A DNA stretch of 64,000 nucleotides from assembly GCA_021029095.1 (NCBI GenBank), contig JAJOHG010000019.1:558001-622000 (forward strand), given 5' to 3'. The notes beneath the pieces were generated by a model. The model ran no database searches. It was given only the letters and a program-made list of their open reading frames with translations, and had not been told where the DNA came from. The position numbers and the translations under genes are program-made. Below, one piece after another: positions 1 through 12,279 of this stretch; position 1 is the first letter of the stretch, and every line of letters begins with the position of its first letter. The DNA is from Phellopilus nigrolimitatus (taxonomy: Eukaryota; Basidiomycota; Agaricomycetes; Hymenochaetales; Hymenochaetaceae).

Positions 1-247
1 CGTCGTACCATACAGAGTACGAAGAGCCGGCATACGAAGGCGAAAAGTGCGCTTGAGCTTACAGGCCCTTGTCCGTAATTCTGGCCCCAACGTCAACTTG
101 ATTCATTTTTGTTTACTATTTCGGTGGACACGTTTTATATATATAATTCACCCTGTCTTGAATCTTCCTTGATCTCTCCTATCGCACCTTATTTTTCAAT
201 CACTTCCGATTCTTGACATGATTTGAAATTGAATGTACCCTACGACG

Positions 248-3200
248 TCACATCTGAGTTACATGAGAATACATCCTTGAATCTACATGATCATTGATAT
301 TGACACACTCCTATGTCAGCCACTAGGTTCGTACCTTCCTTGCATCGGACATGTTCCCGATATTCTCAAAGCAGAGATTCTTTCTGGCTTTTGTTTCATT
401 TAATCTCAATTTCTTCAAAATCTTCTCTGCTGCTTGATCCAGGGTATCTCCCTCCTCTTTCAAATCATACAAAATACCACGCAGCTCGTGGTCAACTTGA
501 ATTGATTGAAAAACAAAGAAATTAGTAAACATTGATTCTGGAATCTCTGTCGCAGTCAAGGTAACTAACCTTTGATTTTCCACGCTCTACCATCAACAGC
601 ACTGCTGGTACCCTTTTTCTCGAGAACTTTTTTGAAAAACAATCTGCATTGTCCAAAATTTTCCAGAACTATTTAAGATGGTATAATAAAGAGCATTAGC
701 AGTTTAGAAGAAATTGAGAGGAAACAAAACCTTGGGATGACCCAGCTTACCTTTGAAAATGGACTCCCAGACCTGTGGGTTCTGAATGTGATTATGATGA
801 TGGTATGCCCTCCAATTTTCTTCTTTCATTTCTGTGTATGCCAAATGTTTCTCCATTTCCTTTATTGCATCATTTAAGGTATCTCCATATGTTCTGAAAC
901 CATAAGTCTTGTGGTTCACTGTATCAGGGATCTGAGTGGGAGTATGTCACAGGCTAAATATTGAGAATCTGACCTCTGACCACATAGCATGGTCTGAATT
1001 TAGTATGGAACTCATTTTTGTCCTCCTTTTTATAAAATATCTTTGCATTATCCACCTCATTTTTTGGCAACTCTGTAATTTTAAGTCATTGTTGTTTCAC
1101 CAATGATCTATCAAATTTGAAAACATACTGTTGATGATACCCTTATAGCGCATTTTTTCAGAATTTGTTACATCTATAAACTCTAACTCTGACAGCACAT
1201 CCTTCACTGTTTGTTTGAGGTTTGTGGACTTTCTCACAATTGTTCTGGACTTGTGCTCAACTGTCAGGAGGGCATAGATGTTAGTATTTATCATGCAAAT
1301 ATGGCCATGAAAATATAGCACATTTGATTTGTTTGGTCCCCTTGCTGTAAAACACTTCTGCTCCTTCAAATTGATGCTTTTTCTCAATGACTGAAATATC
1401 ATGAGACAATATGTGAGTGTATTACTGCTCATAAGGATAAAGCTTTACTTACATTTGAATATGGGCTCAAACACTTTCTCTTCTGCACGTTTAGTTGCTT
1501 TTGTCCAAACCACTCTAGTGTCAATGCTTCCTGATGGTGGAGAAAGTCCTCGTAACTCATCCCAAACAAACTCCTGACCTGCTGCCTCTTTGTGCTCATC
1601 CAGGTAGTCTAGAATTGATTTTGCAACTTCATCCATTTGTTTCCCAGTACATTTACACTGAATCCCCCAATATGGATGATCAACTTTAAACAAATATTAG
1701 CATTCAAATGTCAAAAGAATATTATCACTTTGAAATCAGTTTCACCTTTAATTACCCATTTTCCACCACCATCTGACTTATAAAATATTCTACAATCTCC
1801 ATAGAATGATAATGCTATATATATTATATTTTAGTTTGCCATACAAGTGAAATGTAAGAAAATCATTCTGACTGTCAAAGATATCTTTCCACAATTTTTG
1901 GCTTGGGCTTGTTGAAGGGTTTTTCCCTTTTGTTGAGGGATTTTTCTCCCTTGTTGCTTCTTGAAATGTTAGATGCTTCTCCATTTTGATGACTGCTTCT
2001 TCTATTGTCTTTCCAAATGTCTGAAAGCCCAAGGTACTATGCTTAACTGCTCAAAACAAAAAAGTTAAGTACTTCCCAGGTGAGGGCTCCAAAGGAACAT
2101 ACCTTTTATAACCCAGGAAGGTGAATCTTCATACAATGCAGATTTGTCTTTTTTGAGAAATACTTTGGCACCCTTGTCAGTCTCGTGAAGTCCTGCATAA
2201 AGTTTTTGTAAGGTCAAGTAACTCCTGCTTCACACTTCAAACTTGACTTGCCTTCAAATATTTTAGTGAAAGGTGCTTCATTGACTACCTCCTTGAATGG
2301 AATGTCATATATAATACTATGAATTGCAACTTCCAATGAAGTGCTCTCTTCTTGAAGTTTGCACTGCTCATGATTGACTGATAGATACAATACCACAAGT
2401 TTATTTTCATTTCAGCTGAAAGGCAATGACAAATTACCTTTTACCTTCCATCCTGATCTGTCACGACCAAACAGTACTTTAGCATTTTTATATCCAGCCT
2501 CTTCAAGTTCTGTGAATTTTATAGTGAGTGCCAGTAGCAAGCCAAATATTTGTGCTAAATGCATCTTACCTTTAAGGAGTGTCTTGAAAGCTCCACCTGC
2601 TACTTCTTCTGTTGCTTCACCCCAAACTAGAGTCCTGCTGAATGAAGCTAAAGTGCTACTCATGTCATAATCAGAGTAGTAATGTTCTTGGGCATCAAGC
2701 ATGAATTTCTGGCATCTTTTCTCCTTGTCATGTACTAGAAATTTAAGGAGCTTTTCTGCAGTTGTTACTGGTGTAGCACCCTTTGCAGTGTGTTGACGAC
2801 CCCAAAGTGGATGATCAACTATAGATAGACATCACATTTTTTTTCAAATCAAATGTTTGTACAGTTGCCTACCTTTCAAGGTGCATGGTCTTGAATTTTC
2901 TGGATCTTCCTTGATAAATAATTTGCAATCACCATATGACCTTAGGACTAATATTTTTACTACTCAGGATAAAGTTACAAGGAAAGTATGACCAGCACAC
3001 ACCTCTGAAGATTTCTTCCCACACTGGACCATTCTGGTTTTTCTTTGTGACCTGAGTAAACTTCAGATGTTCTTCCATGTGCTTTACAGCACTTTCCAAA
3101 CTGCTTCCATTTTGTTGGAATCCCAGTGTTCTATGCACAACTTAAATGTTCTCAGAAAAGGGTTTAGTTTTGTCATAATGTTTGTTACCTTTCACTACAA

Positions 3201-4919
3201 AAATGTTATTTCTTGAATACCTCTTTGTTGTGTCTTCTTTTTCGTATACTTTAGCATTCTCATCATCACTTATAGCTGAGTAGAGTGCTTTAAGGAACAA
3301 TGTCAAAACATTAACAAGACAACAGCACCTGCGAATATTCCTTGGAAGAGTTCATTTGTCTTCTCTACTTCAATAAACTGCAGAGAATACATTGCTTTTG
3401 TTACTGCCAAGGGAAGAGTATAACCTCTTTCTTCAACATTTCTAGATTCATGTTCAACTTCATGCAAGATTGAGGACTTCAGTCTAGAATAATAATTTAT
3501 TTCATCAAGAAGAAAAACATACCTCTGATAGTCCAGCCTTTTCCATCTCGATGATACCATACTTTAGCATTACGGTAATGCTTTTGGATCACTGAAAGCA
3601 TATAACTATGTTATAGTTTTTGAAATGCTTGAGAAGTAAAAAACTTACACCGGAATAATGTTGCAAAGGCACCTTTCTCAGTTTTCCTTGTTGCTTCACT
3701 CCAAGTTACTTTTTGTTGAAGGAATGGAACATGATTCTCATCAGTGATCTGATATTTTCGAAAAGATTCAAGTTTCAAGGTTATCATTGTTTTCAATAAA
3801 TTTTCAGCAGCCTCTGTTGATGTTTTGCCTTCTTGCTTGAATTCAGTCCCATATAGTTCATGATCAACTTGAACAAATTTACGAGTCAGAACAAAAATAA
3901 TTTTGTGCATCTATGCAGCTGTGCATACTTTTTATTTTCCATGATGTCCCATCTCTTGGTGATACCTCAACCAAATGGAAAACCTTGCAATCCCCATACC
4001 ATTTAAGTTCTACTTTCAGAGTTTAGTAGCTATACTGGCAAAATGAAACAAGAGATACAAGTACCATTGAAAATATGATTCCAGACTTCTCCAATTGCAG
4101 GCTCTTGGCCAAGCTTTGTTTCACTGTATTCCATGTGCTCTTCCATTTCCTTTATTCCACTTTCCCAATCACTTGCATATAACTTCCAAGAATGAGTTTT
4201 GTGTACAACTGAACAAGAGCATTAGCAGATCTTCCAGTCATAAAATTTTACATCACAGACCTCTGATTATATACGCCTTCGCAGGATCTCCCTTTTTTCT
4301 TTTTTTGTAAAATATTTGAGAATTTGGGTCGTCTGATAATTCTTTGTTGTTTGATGGAAATGTTCAAATCTTACCAAGCACATGGACTGAAAATACGTAC
4401 TTTCGTAGAGATTCTTGAATCGAGGTTTGTGCTTGGCTGCTCTCTTGAACTTTAACTCAGCCTTTACTTCTTCTATAGCAAATGGGAGTTTAGTGCTCTT
4501 CGCTTCGGCAAATCCGCTTGCATGATCCACTAATTACGGAAGAATCATTGAAATCGTTTCAACTTTGCAATCATTTTCAAAATAATCAGAGCTAACCTCG
4601 GACGCGGACTTCAGAAGTTCTGATATTTCTGCAAAAAATAACCCGAGCTTCACCGAATCTTTTCTTGTATTTATCCTTAGTCATCCCTAAGAAATTACAG
4701 TATCAATAAAGTAAAACTAAGAATTAGATACGAAATCTAAGGGTGCTCACACTCGAGGAAACCTCCAAATTCTCCATTTTCTGAGTCTTTGTCTGCCACA
4801 AACCAGTGTTCTGGAACGGGCGGGAAGCTTTCCGTGGGCGAAGGGTGAGGAGCAGTTGGTACTAATGAATTCGCTCGGCATTCGAGGCAATTGACTTGAG
4901 TGCACAAGGAAGGCGGCAT
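248..4919 (-). CDS. Protein of twelve tandem modules, family unrecognised
   Basis: I do not recognise this family. A first exon (from the ATG at 4917-4919, about 56 codons, Pro/Cys-containing) is followed by at least 24 small exons. Each module is two exons. A short one (about 18-28 aa) has the pattern A-K-[VI]-[FY]-x-K ... W-x-[IV]-K-G. A longer one (45-90 aa) opens with V-[DVEN]-H, then an amphipathic stretch and an F-x-x-[IL]-F-x-G end. Long exons begin near 4525, 4205, 3870, 3465, 3135, 2820, 2385, 2045, 1690, 1262, 918 and 510. They fall into three types (C, B, A) repeated in that order four times; A-type exons start VDH with W/Y/R-G three residues on. Introns are mostly phase 1 at the V-x-H boundary. 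A possible terminal exon is ATG-TGA at 248-253 after an 81-nt intron, but the 3' end is uncertain. The region is much more AT-rich than the rest of the window. No signal peptide or membrane segment is evident, so function is unknown. Confidence 0.7.
335..4536 (-). repeat. Four-fold tandem repeat of a three-module unit (about 1.05-1.17 kb each)
   Basis: Equivalent C-type exons start near 4525, 3465, 2385 and 1262, B-type near 4205, 3135, 2045 and 918, and A-type near 3870, 2820, 1690 and 510. Spacing between equivalents is 1.05-1.17 kb. Copies keep exon order and intron phase but differ strongly in protein sequence, so the amplification is old. It happened at the level of exon triplets rather than single modules. 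Confidence 0.75.
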
Positions 4920-6393
4920 CCGAGAAGATACCGTTATTTATAAGACCAGCCTGCACTAATCTGCAAAATGGCTCCGGTCGGCATGCCATTATCTTGTGCA
5001 AAGTAACGTAACGCAAAGGACAGATCCGTATTGCGAAGCAAAGTGGCGCCAGGTAATTGCTTCGGAAGCGTCGGAATCTTTCCTGCCTACCATCACCAAA
5101 CGAAGAAACGTATCGCAGATGAAGAATGATATGAAACTGTATATCTTCCCTACCATTTCTGTCGCCCCCTGCCGAATTTTCGTGTCGCTCGCACCCTTAC
5201 TACACAGTTGTAGTGAGAACGAGAAAAGGCCTCGCGATATATCGCCACGCCACTTTGTCGAACGCCACATCCTCGCCAACAGCACAGCGATAAAGGCGAT
5301 TTATCCCGCAGTGTATTGTGCCCATCGTAAACCTTGAGCACAGACTTCACGGCCGAAGGTCGTCAGACGGGGATTGGGAAGCTCGAGGCTTTGAGCGGCA
5401 ATTGCAAATAATCATGATATCGGCCGAGCCCAGCCCTTTGGGCAGCCGTATGTCCTTCCAACGCGTAAATCGACCTAATCATTACATCCTATCTGGGGGT
5501 TGAACTGAGGTCAAAGTCGATAAGGCTAATAAATGCCGAATTTATCAGTGGCGGCGCAGCAGATCGGTTTATTGGTTAGATACATACCACCCGGCCCATA
5601 TATGGACGTCCTCGATGTGCAAAGCATTCGAGATTCGAAGCCAGATGCGGCGCACACGAAGGGAGCCTATTTCTTCGACCTTGCGGAGGTCGACGAACAT
5701 TGCGCCATGTGCCTCAAGTCCAGATAACCTGCTTACCTCAGTAATTACGCAGAAACAGCTCCAGAGACAGTGATGACTCAGAAGTTCGAAGCAACAGACC
5801 CGCATTGATTCCAGGAGACATTTTCCAACCATCTCACAACAAACTTCATCTTGTCTCGACCACTTTCAGACTCTTACGCCTTACTCTTTTCTTACGATCA
5901 CGACGCCGATGGTCTCTGACACAGGAATCATTTCAGGTTGACTGACCAGCAGTCCATGAGGTGTTCGTCGTGTTGCAGGGGTCAAATTTCTACTAAAGAA
6001 GCAAATATCAGTGCTGAATATCCCTCTGATAAGTGGGCTCAAAAGCGTACCTTAATGCGAGGATTTACGACTCATAGCAAGGCTTCTTGTCGAAAGCCAA
6101 GATAATCTCTCACACTTGAAACATGGTGACCCCATCCTTCTTGTCGAGGAGCTTTCGGTTCTCAGACGAGACCTTACAAGGCGCAGCTGCTCTTAGCATC
6201 CGTATGCATCACGGAGCTCACGCCATCTGCTAGCGGCGCCATTTTCACGATCGTTATGAACTTTTGGATTGCGTGTACGGGAGTAAGGATACAGCGCGGA
6301 GGCAAGGGGGAGATGCGGGATGCAGGGGGACAGCACAATTGTAGGGATAAGATATACCGGGGAAAGAACAACAACAGAAGACAGAAAACAAAA
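4920..6393. other. No convincing gene
   Basis: Short open frames occur on both strands (for example 5533-5727 plus and 5569-5832 minus), but none has splice-linked continuation, a start context or a family pattern I recognise. The left part should hold the promoter of the modular gene that starts at 4919. The right part lies downstream of RPP1. Confidence 0.5.
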
Positions 6394-7134
6394 TCAGTCG
6401 AAGAGACCGAAGCCCTGCAACGGCAAAGACGAGCACGAGTCAGCTCAACAGCCGGACAACAGCAGAGCCCGGGAAAACGCACCATGTCGTCGTCGCTCTG
6501 CTCCTCCTCTTCCTTCTTCTCCTCCTCCTTCGGCGCCTCTTCCGCAGGGGCTGCGGCTGCGCCGCCCGCGCCGGCTGCGCCGGCAGCGACGGGTGCACCA
6601 CCGCCCGCGCCGATGTTCGAGAGCAACTCCTTCACGTCCTTGCCCTCGAGCGCCTTGGCGAGGAGGGACGCCCAGATCGGCTCGACCTCGACAGAGGCGG
6701 CGCTCGTGAGGGCGATGATTTTGTCCGCCTGCACAGGGATTGGTTTACGTTACGGTCGGCTTCAAAAGAGACGGGATGAAGAGGCTAAGACGTACCGTGA
6801 TCTCTACGTTGTCATCGGCGAGGATGAGCGCAGCGTAGGAGGTTGCGAGGTCGACGGATGCCTGTTGATAGAAAGACATGAGAGTCAGTTAAATTCGACA
6901 ATGCACAATTTCCACCGAACGCCTCGATGCCCCGCTTTCCGCAATCGAGTCCTGCAGGCGTCGCGCTGCCCAGCAGCCATCCCTGCCATCACTTTCAAGT
7001 CCCACCAGCGCTCGTCATCCACACAAAGTCTCATCCATCCACCCTCTCCCGGCCTGCCCTTCATCCCAGCATCTCAATTTCTGAGCTTCGACGTGCCCAA
7101 GGCATCGAAGCGTTCGATATGACAGACTCACCAT
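6394..7134 (-). CDS. RPP1: 60S acidic ribosomal protein P1
   Basis: Stalk protein of the large ribosomal subunit that, with P0 and P2, recruits translation GTPases. Four coding exons are read on the minus strand: 7132-7134 (ATG only, donor GTGAGT), 6796-6861, 6483-6728 and 6394-6414. They total 111 aa. The N-terminal dimerisation region ([18 protein letters not shown]) leads into a long helix region, an Ala/Gly/Pro hinge, an acidic Glu/Lys run and the hallmark C-terminal SDDDMGFGLFD, whose last six residues sit alone in the final exon. Introns are about 270, 67 and 68 nt; the first is long, as is common in ribosomal protein genes. An alternative start inside exon 2 (ATG near 6876, MSFYQQ...) is possible but fits the family less well than MASVDLATS. 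No frame break was seen. Confidence 0.93.
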
Positions 7135-7382
7135 TGGAACAAGTTGTCGAGGGGGCGTGTAGCGTCGACGTGGGCGTTTTCGAGGAGGCTTGAGGCCGCT
7201 TCGCGATCCGGCTATGCAGCTATTTCCGCTTTCAGACATTTCAGCACCGCCACGCGTGCTCAACTGTTCAACTGCATGGTATCACTAAGAAATACATTCC
7301 TATTTCCTCCTTTCACAGATCGTACTGGTACACTAGACGTATAGCCGTCGTTCTATCCGTCCGCCCAGATTTCTTATCATGC

Positions 7383-10206
7383 CTACATCTCGTCGTCGTC
7401 CTCGTCCCAATCGACGCTCTCGAGCGCGGCCTCGCCCTCGTTGTGCAGCTTGTCGAGGCCCGTGAGCGCCTCGAGGAAGTCCGGCTCGTTGAACGCGCGC
7501 AGCAGAACCGCAAACCCAGTCTTTCTCGTACGCGCGTAGGACCTGCAACACGCGTGGCCCGATCGTCCGGGGAGGAAAGTCAGCAGTCGAAGGATGGAGT
7601 GAAGGAAACGGAGAAAGCTACGCACGGCCTCGCTGCATCCCGTGCACCGGTCGTACGCCGAGCCGACGATGGGCAGCGTGCGGAACTGCGCAAGGAAGCC
7701 CCGCAGCTGGTGCGGCACGACGCCCAGTACGCTTCTGTACGGACTCGCCTCGTCCGAGTCGTCTTTGAAGTCCGGCGGGGGCGCAGGGGCGTTGGCTCTG
7801 AGACGTAATACGCATTAGAATCACCAAATTAAATAAAAACTCAAGGGTAACATACCCTTCGGGATGCTGCAGGACCGAAACGAGCAGCTCGACGGCTGTT
7901 GCGGACGCGATGGCGGCCAGGCCGGGGCGCGTCACGGTGCACATTTGGTCCAGCGTGCGGTCCGTTAGTGACTACACCAAACACATTCAATCAGTGCTAA
8001 AGTGAGGAGACAAGTTTGAAAGAACAGCATACGTCTGCAGGCGCGACGACATCGTTGCAGTAGTAGCATCCGAGTTTCGACGTCGGCCTCGGAGCAGAGG
8101 CCGGTTCAGTAGAATCAGCGCGGGCCCCATGCCGCATGACAAGATACGAGTCGAAGCCGAGTGCGGTGTTCATAACAATCTGCAGAACACCGATTGAGCG
8201 TAACTCGATATCGTACGGACTGTCGGTCGTACCTTGCCTTTCGCTTTCCCGAGGACAGTCGGCAGCCACCGGCTCTCGCGCGAGTCCATGAGGAGGAAGA
8301 CGGCGTCGTGCTCGTCGACGAGTTTCTCGAGCTGGGCAACATCCTGCTTCACCTGCTCCACGTTCCCCGGCGGGATTGGGTGCCCTGGCATCGGGATGCT
8401 CAGACTGATCCCTTGCGCATTCTAATTGACGTCCTGCATCAGAATTGCTCAAGTGAAGAAGCAGAAACGATCTTACGACGCCCGGGAAGATCCTCTTGAG
8501 CGAGTCGGCCGCACACTGCGCCTTGGGCTTCCCGCCCTCTAGGCAATCTGCAAACTCGAAGAGCGGCTGTCGCACGGGGTTCGAGAAAGAGACAGTCGCA
8601 GAGTCGACGAGAGTGATCGTGCGGACCCCCCAGGCCTGTCATCACAACACGAATATCAAACAATCCTTCAGCGCAAGCTCGCATGGGGATGATGACGCGC
8701 CAAAGCACGTACCAACAGCGTGCGCGCGATATAGCACCCGAGCGTGCCCGCGCCGAGCAGGAGGCAGCGCGTCTCCGCAACCTTCTCGAGGTTGAGCGCC
8801 GGCAGGATGCGCCAGCGCATCAGCTTCAGGTTCAGGTCGACCGCCTGGTCCGCGAGCCGCGCCGGGTCCATCATCGGCGCGAGGTCCGCGAGGCGCGGCC
8901 CGAGCTTGCCCTGCGTGTTCCGCTCCCAACCGACCGCCGCGGGGCGCTCCGCCGCCGCCGCTGGCGGCGCGTCCGCGGGCACCTCGACGACGCCGAAGCG
9001 GCTCTTCCAGGGCGCCCCGCCGGCGGCGCGTCCGCGTCGCGCAGGCACAGCACGCGCACCTGCGCGGCGCCCTGGTTCAGGAAGCGCGCGCGCAGGAAGG
9101 CGAGCACGTTGCGCAGCGGCCAGCCGGGGTGCTGCGCGCTCGCGGAGGGGTCGACGAAGCACACGAGCTGCGCGGCGGGCGGGACGGACGCGAAGAACGC
9201 GGCGTATTCGGAGAGGGGCGCGATTTCGTAGGGGGAGGAGGGGGAGGAGGAGGAGGAGGCGGGGCGCGCGAGGAAGTATGCTGTGCTTGGTGTTGGATGC
9301 GCGGTGTCGCTCGTGGATGGACGCGAGCACGTCGTGTCCAAGCACGTCCCCTGCTCCTTGCCAGCCGGGCTCTCCGATGGTCCAGGCGGGTTTGGTAACG
9401 AGCGCAGGGAATGCAAACCAGTAGTAGTACTTGTACTTCTTGAGGTCCGCAAAGGTGATGAGGAGGAACCGATTCAGCAGAGCGACGTCCCCGGTCGTCT
9501 TGATACCTTCCCAGATCTATTTCGAATGCAACATTAAGTGCTGGTAGACTGAGATAAGTTTGAAAAGAAAAGATTCCTGAGAGGAGGAGACGCATGATCC
9601 AAGCTACTCGGACATGTACAGGCGGCGAATATCGAGGGCAGATTCGGTGGTGCGAAAGACAACAGATTGAAAAGCCATAGAGCGCCTCGACAAGACGATT
9701 TGTATTCCTTCCTTTGCACCGATGGTCAAGTAAATGCACATAGCTCATCCATGGCTTATGCATCCCCTTCCACAACCGAAATATATGCGTACCTCGTCAG
9801 CTGTCTGGTTGAAGAGCGCCGTCTTATCAGCCGCTTTGAACTCCTCGATCGTGTTGAAATTCTTGAACGTCCCGGTGCACGACACGGAATTAGGGGGCAA
9901 TCTGCAGCGCCATTCGATCAATCAGCTCAAAGGGAGGACAAACGACAAAGCAGACGCCTGCACGCACTGCGGGTCGGGCTGGAACGCCTCTCCGCCCAGC
10001 GTCAGATGGCACCCGAGGTCGACCTCGCTCCCGGTCTCCCTGTCCGTGACCGAGCGGCCGACGGAGTAGGAGGCGGCGACGGGGAGGCGATCCTCGGAGA
10101 GGCGCAGGACATCGATCTTGACGCGCGTGAGCTCGTGCCAGAAGGTCGGCTGCACGAGCGACGAGAACGGCGTGAACTGCACGATGGTGCTCTTCGCCGA
10201 TGCCAT
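7383..10206 (-). CDS. ATG7: Autophagy E1-like enzyme Atg7 (frame broken at three sites)
   Basis: Activates Atg8 and Atg12 for transfer to Atg3 and Atg10. Nine exons, about 695 aa: 9968-10206, 9793-9901, 8713-9516, 8477-8635, 8233-8421, 8033-8179, 7856-7971, 7626-7797, 7383-7542. The N-terminal domain begins [18 protein letters not shown]. The E1 domain has [14 protein letters not shown] (nucleotide loop), [20 protein letters not shown] and [10 protein letters not shown]. The catalytic cysteine lies in [10 protein letters not shown], and VPHQLRGFL and an acidic tail follow. Exon 3 changes frame near 9285-9300 (one extra base) and back near 9009-9025 (one base missing). The conserved PGWPLRN segment lies between them in the shifted frame. 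Exon 9 has one extra base near 7515-7522, between AYEKD and GFAVLLRAF. All other exon joins keep phase. Either assembly indels or true damage; a naive translation of exon 3 stays open but wrong for about 90 codons. Confidence 0.9.
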
Positions 10207-10701
10207 CGATGATACTGTTGTACGGATTGAAGGGGCGGGTCGATGGGTCTATGCACGCACCACCGCGCGTGTTTGTGTGGGTACTGGTCGCGACGCGCCG
10301 CTCCGGCCGTTGCCGACGCCTCTTTCTCCGACGCGCCTTCTTCCTCATTCTTCAAAGGTTTTACTCATATTCGCCCCTAGATGTATTGCTTCAGAGCAAG
10401 CCTCTGCTCGACCATCTTGCTACTTTTTTTGAAACCTAGGTCAATAGAAAGCGTATTCGTCGTTCCAGATTATCTATACAATTCGCAACGCAGACTCCTT
10501 GCGGACACCGACTACGAAAAGACAAACTGATTTCGATTTTGACCAGTCTCATTATTCTTGCAAACGGCTGTAGAGCTAGTTGCACAACGTACTAAGGAAC
10601 AGAGTCAGCCATGAATATAAAAAGACACGCGAAAAGAAAACGCAAACAAACGCACAATGTACTTTTTTCCGCCACACGCACAGACATACATATAAACAAC
10701 C
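10207..10701. other. Intergenic between YTM1 3' end and ATG7 start
   Basis: Holds the ATG7 upstream region and the YTM1 downstream region. No supported gene. The open frames here are GC-driven or short and lack splice continuity. Confidence 0.5.
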
Positions 10702-12279
10702 CTACTCGACCCGCGCACGCTCCTCCGGCACGCGCCACACGTCCAGGCCCGCCTCCCCAGCGACGCCCAGCACGCCGCGCACCCAATCGAGCCCCAGCAC
10801 CTTGCCGTCGCCTCTCTTCTCCGCGCCCGCGCCCGCGCCCCCGCCCGCGTCCCCGCCCGCGCGGAACGACGCGACCGCGCCGCGCACGCTGCGCACGTCC
10901 CACACGCGCACGACGCCGTCGTACGCGCCGCTCGCGACGTGGTGCGCGTTCGCGGGCGAGCGCGCGAGGCACGCCGGCGCGCCCCCGTGCGCGAGCGCCG
11001 CGACGAGCGGCACCGCCGCTGCTGCTGCACCCGCCGACGCGAGCGCGCGCGTGTCGTAGATCCCCACGCTGCGGTCGCTGGACGCGGCCGCGAGCAGGTG
11101 CGGCGCGCCGAGGAGCGCGAGCGCGAGGAACGGCTTCTCCGGGGCGGTCTGCGGCGCACGGGTTGTTTTGTGAGCGGAAAAGTGTATAGCGTAGAAATGG
11201 GACAAACGGCGCTCACCAGCGTGTGCACGCACACCCCGCTCTCGACGTCCCAGCTGCGCACGGTCGAGTCCAGTGAGCAGCTGTACGCCGTCGCCGCGCC
11301 GTCCGCGCCGAACACCGCACCTGTCACCCGGCCCGTATGGCTCTTCAGCACTGCGAGCGGCGCCTTCCGCCGGGGCGCCGCCGTCGCGTCGTCCGCACCC
11401 ACAGCGCCCACCCGACGGCGCTTCGCGCGCGCCTCGGGAGCGGGGGCGGGGACCTCGTCCGCGGCGGGCACGGCGGTGTCCCAGAGCCCGACGAGCGCGT
11501 CCCAGCCCGCCGTGAGCAGGTGCGCGCCGGACGCGGACGCGGCGACCGCGGCGAGCGGCGCGGTGTGCAGGTGCAGCGTCGCGAGCGTGCGGCTCGTGCG
11601 CGCGTGCAGGGAGAGGGCGGTGAGGCGCGCGGTCGTGTCGTGCGAGGCGCTCGCGAGGATGCGCGTGTCGTCGGCGTCCGCCGGCGGCGAGCCCGGTGCG
11701 CGGGGGACGACGCAGACGGACGTAGCCGGGGCGGAGTGGCCTGGGATCGTGTGCACGAGCGTCAGGGACGCGTCGAAGACGCGGACGAGCCCGTCGTATG
11801 CTGCGGTGACGAAATGCCTGTGCGCGCGGTGAGGACGTCCGTCTCTTAAAAACGGCCCGCGGGAGGAACAGACATACCCTGGTATTTGGCAGGACACCGA
11901 CGCGACCCAGTCGTCGTGCGGGATGCTCGAGACGTGCTGCGGCGGCATGAGCGACTCGATGTACTCGATCTCGAGCGTCTCTTCCTACGGCGCTCGCTCA
12001 GCACGACGAGACCATAAAAACACAACAGCAATGAAAAGGGAAGGGACGCACCGTGCCGACGCCGCGCGCGTTGCACCACTCCGCGAGCGACGCGCGCAGC
12101 AGCTCGCCGCGCACGAGGAAGTCGAACGGCACGGGCACGGCGAGCGCGAGCGCCTTGTTCACGAGCTGCGAGAGCTGGTAGCGCCGCCATGCGGCGGGGA
12201 TCATGAACTTCTGCGCGGGCAGCGCGTGCGGCGTCTGCGTCGTGAAGAGCACGGGCAGCGCGTGCGTGTCGGCGACCAT
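10702..12279 (-). CDS. YTM1: Ribosome biogenesis WD40 protein Ytm1/WDR12
   Basis: Component of the Nop7-Erb1-Ytm1 (PeBoW) complex needed for 27S pre-rRNA processing in the nucleolus; removed later by the Rea1 AAA ATPase. Four exons: 12052-12279, 11878-11984, 11217-11817, 10702-11149. The N-terminal ubiquitin-like NLE domain (about residues 8-90) includes FMIPAAWRRYQLSQLVN and LEIEYIESLMPPQ. A seven-bladed WD40 propeller follows, with repeats ending in variants of W/F-D (for example AAYDGLVRVFD, TAGWDALVGLWD, SLDSTVRSWD, AAASSDRSVGIYD, SGAYDGVVRVWD). A Lys/Arg-rich linker (AKRRRVG) may help nuclear import. Introns are short and the reading frame is clean. GC content and alanine content are very high, with a Gly/Ala-rich low-complexity loop near 10820-10860. 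Confidence 0.93.

Noticed and set aside
4737..5350. Overlapping minus-strand frames near the modular gene start as separate genes
   Set aside because: Only the frame starting at 4919 connects by a good donor to the first module; the others lack continuity.
6256..7122. 288-codon plus-strand frame
   Set aside because: Antisense to RPP1, whose spliced protein is unambiguous.
8683..9424. Long Arg/Ala-rich open frames on the plus strand
   Set aside because: Antisense shadows of the very GC-rich ATG7 exon 3; no motifs, no introns, and the minus strand encodes a conserved protein.
10939..11832. 297-codon plus-strand open frame
   Set aside because: Antisense to the YTM1 WD40 region; openness comes from high GC.
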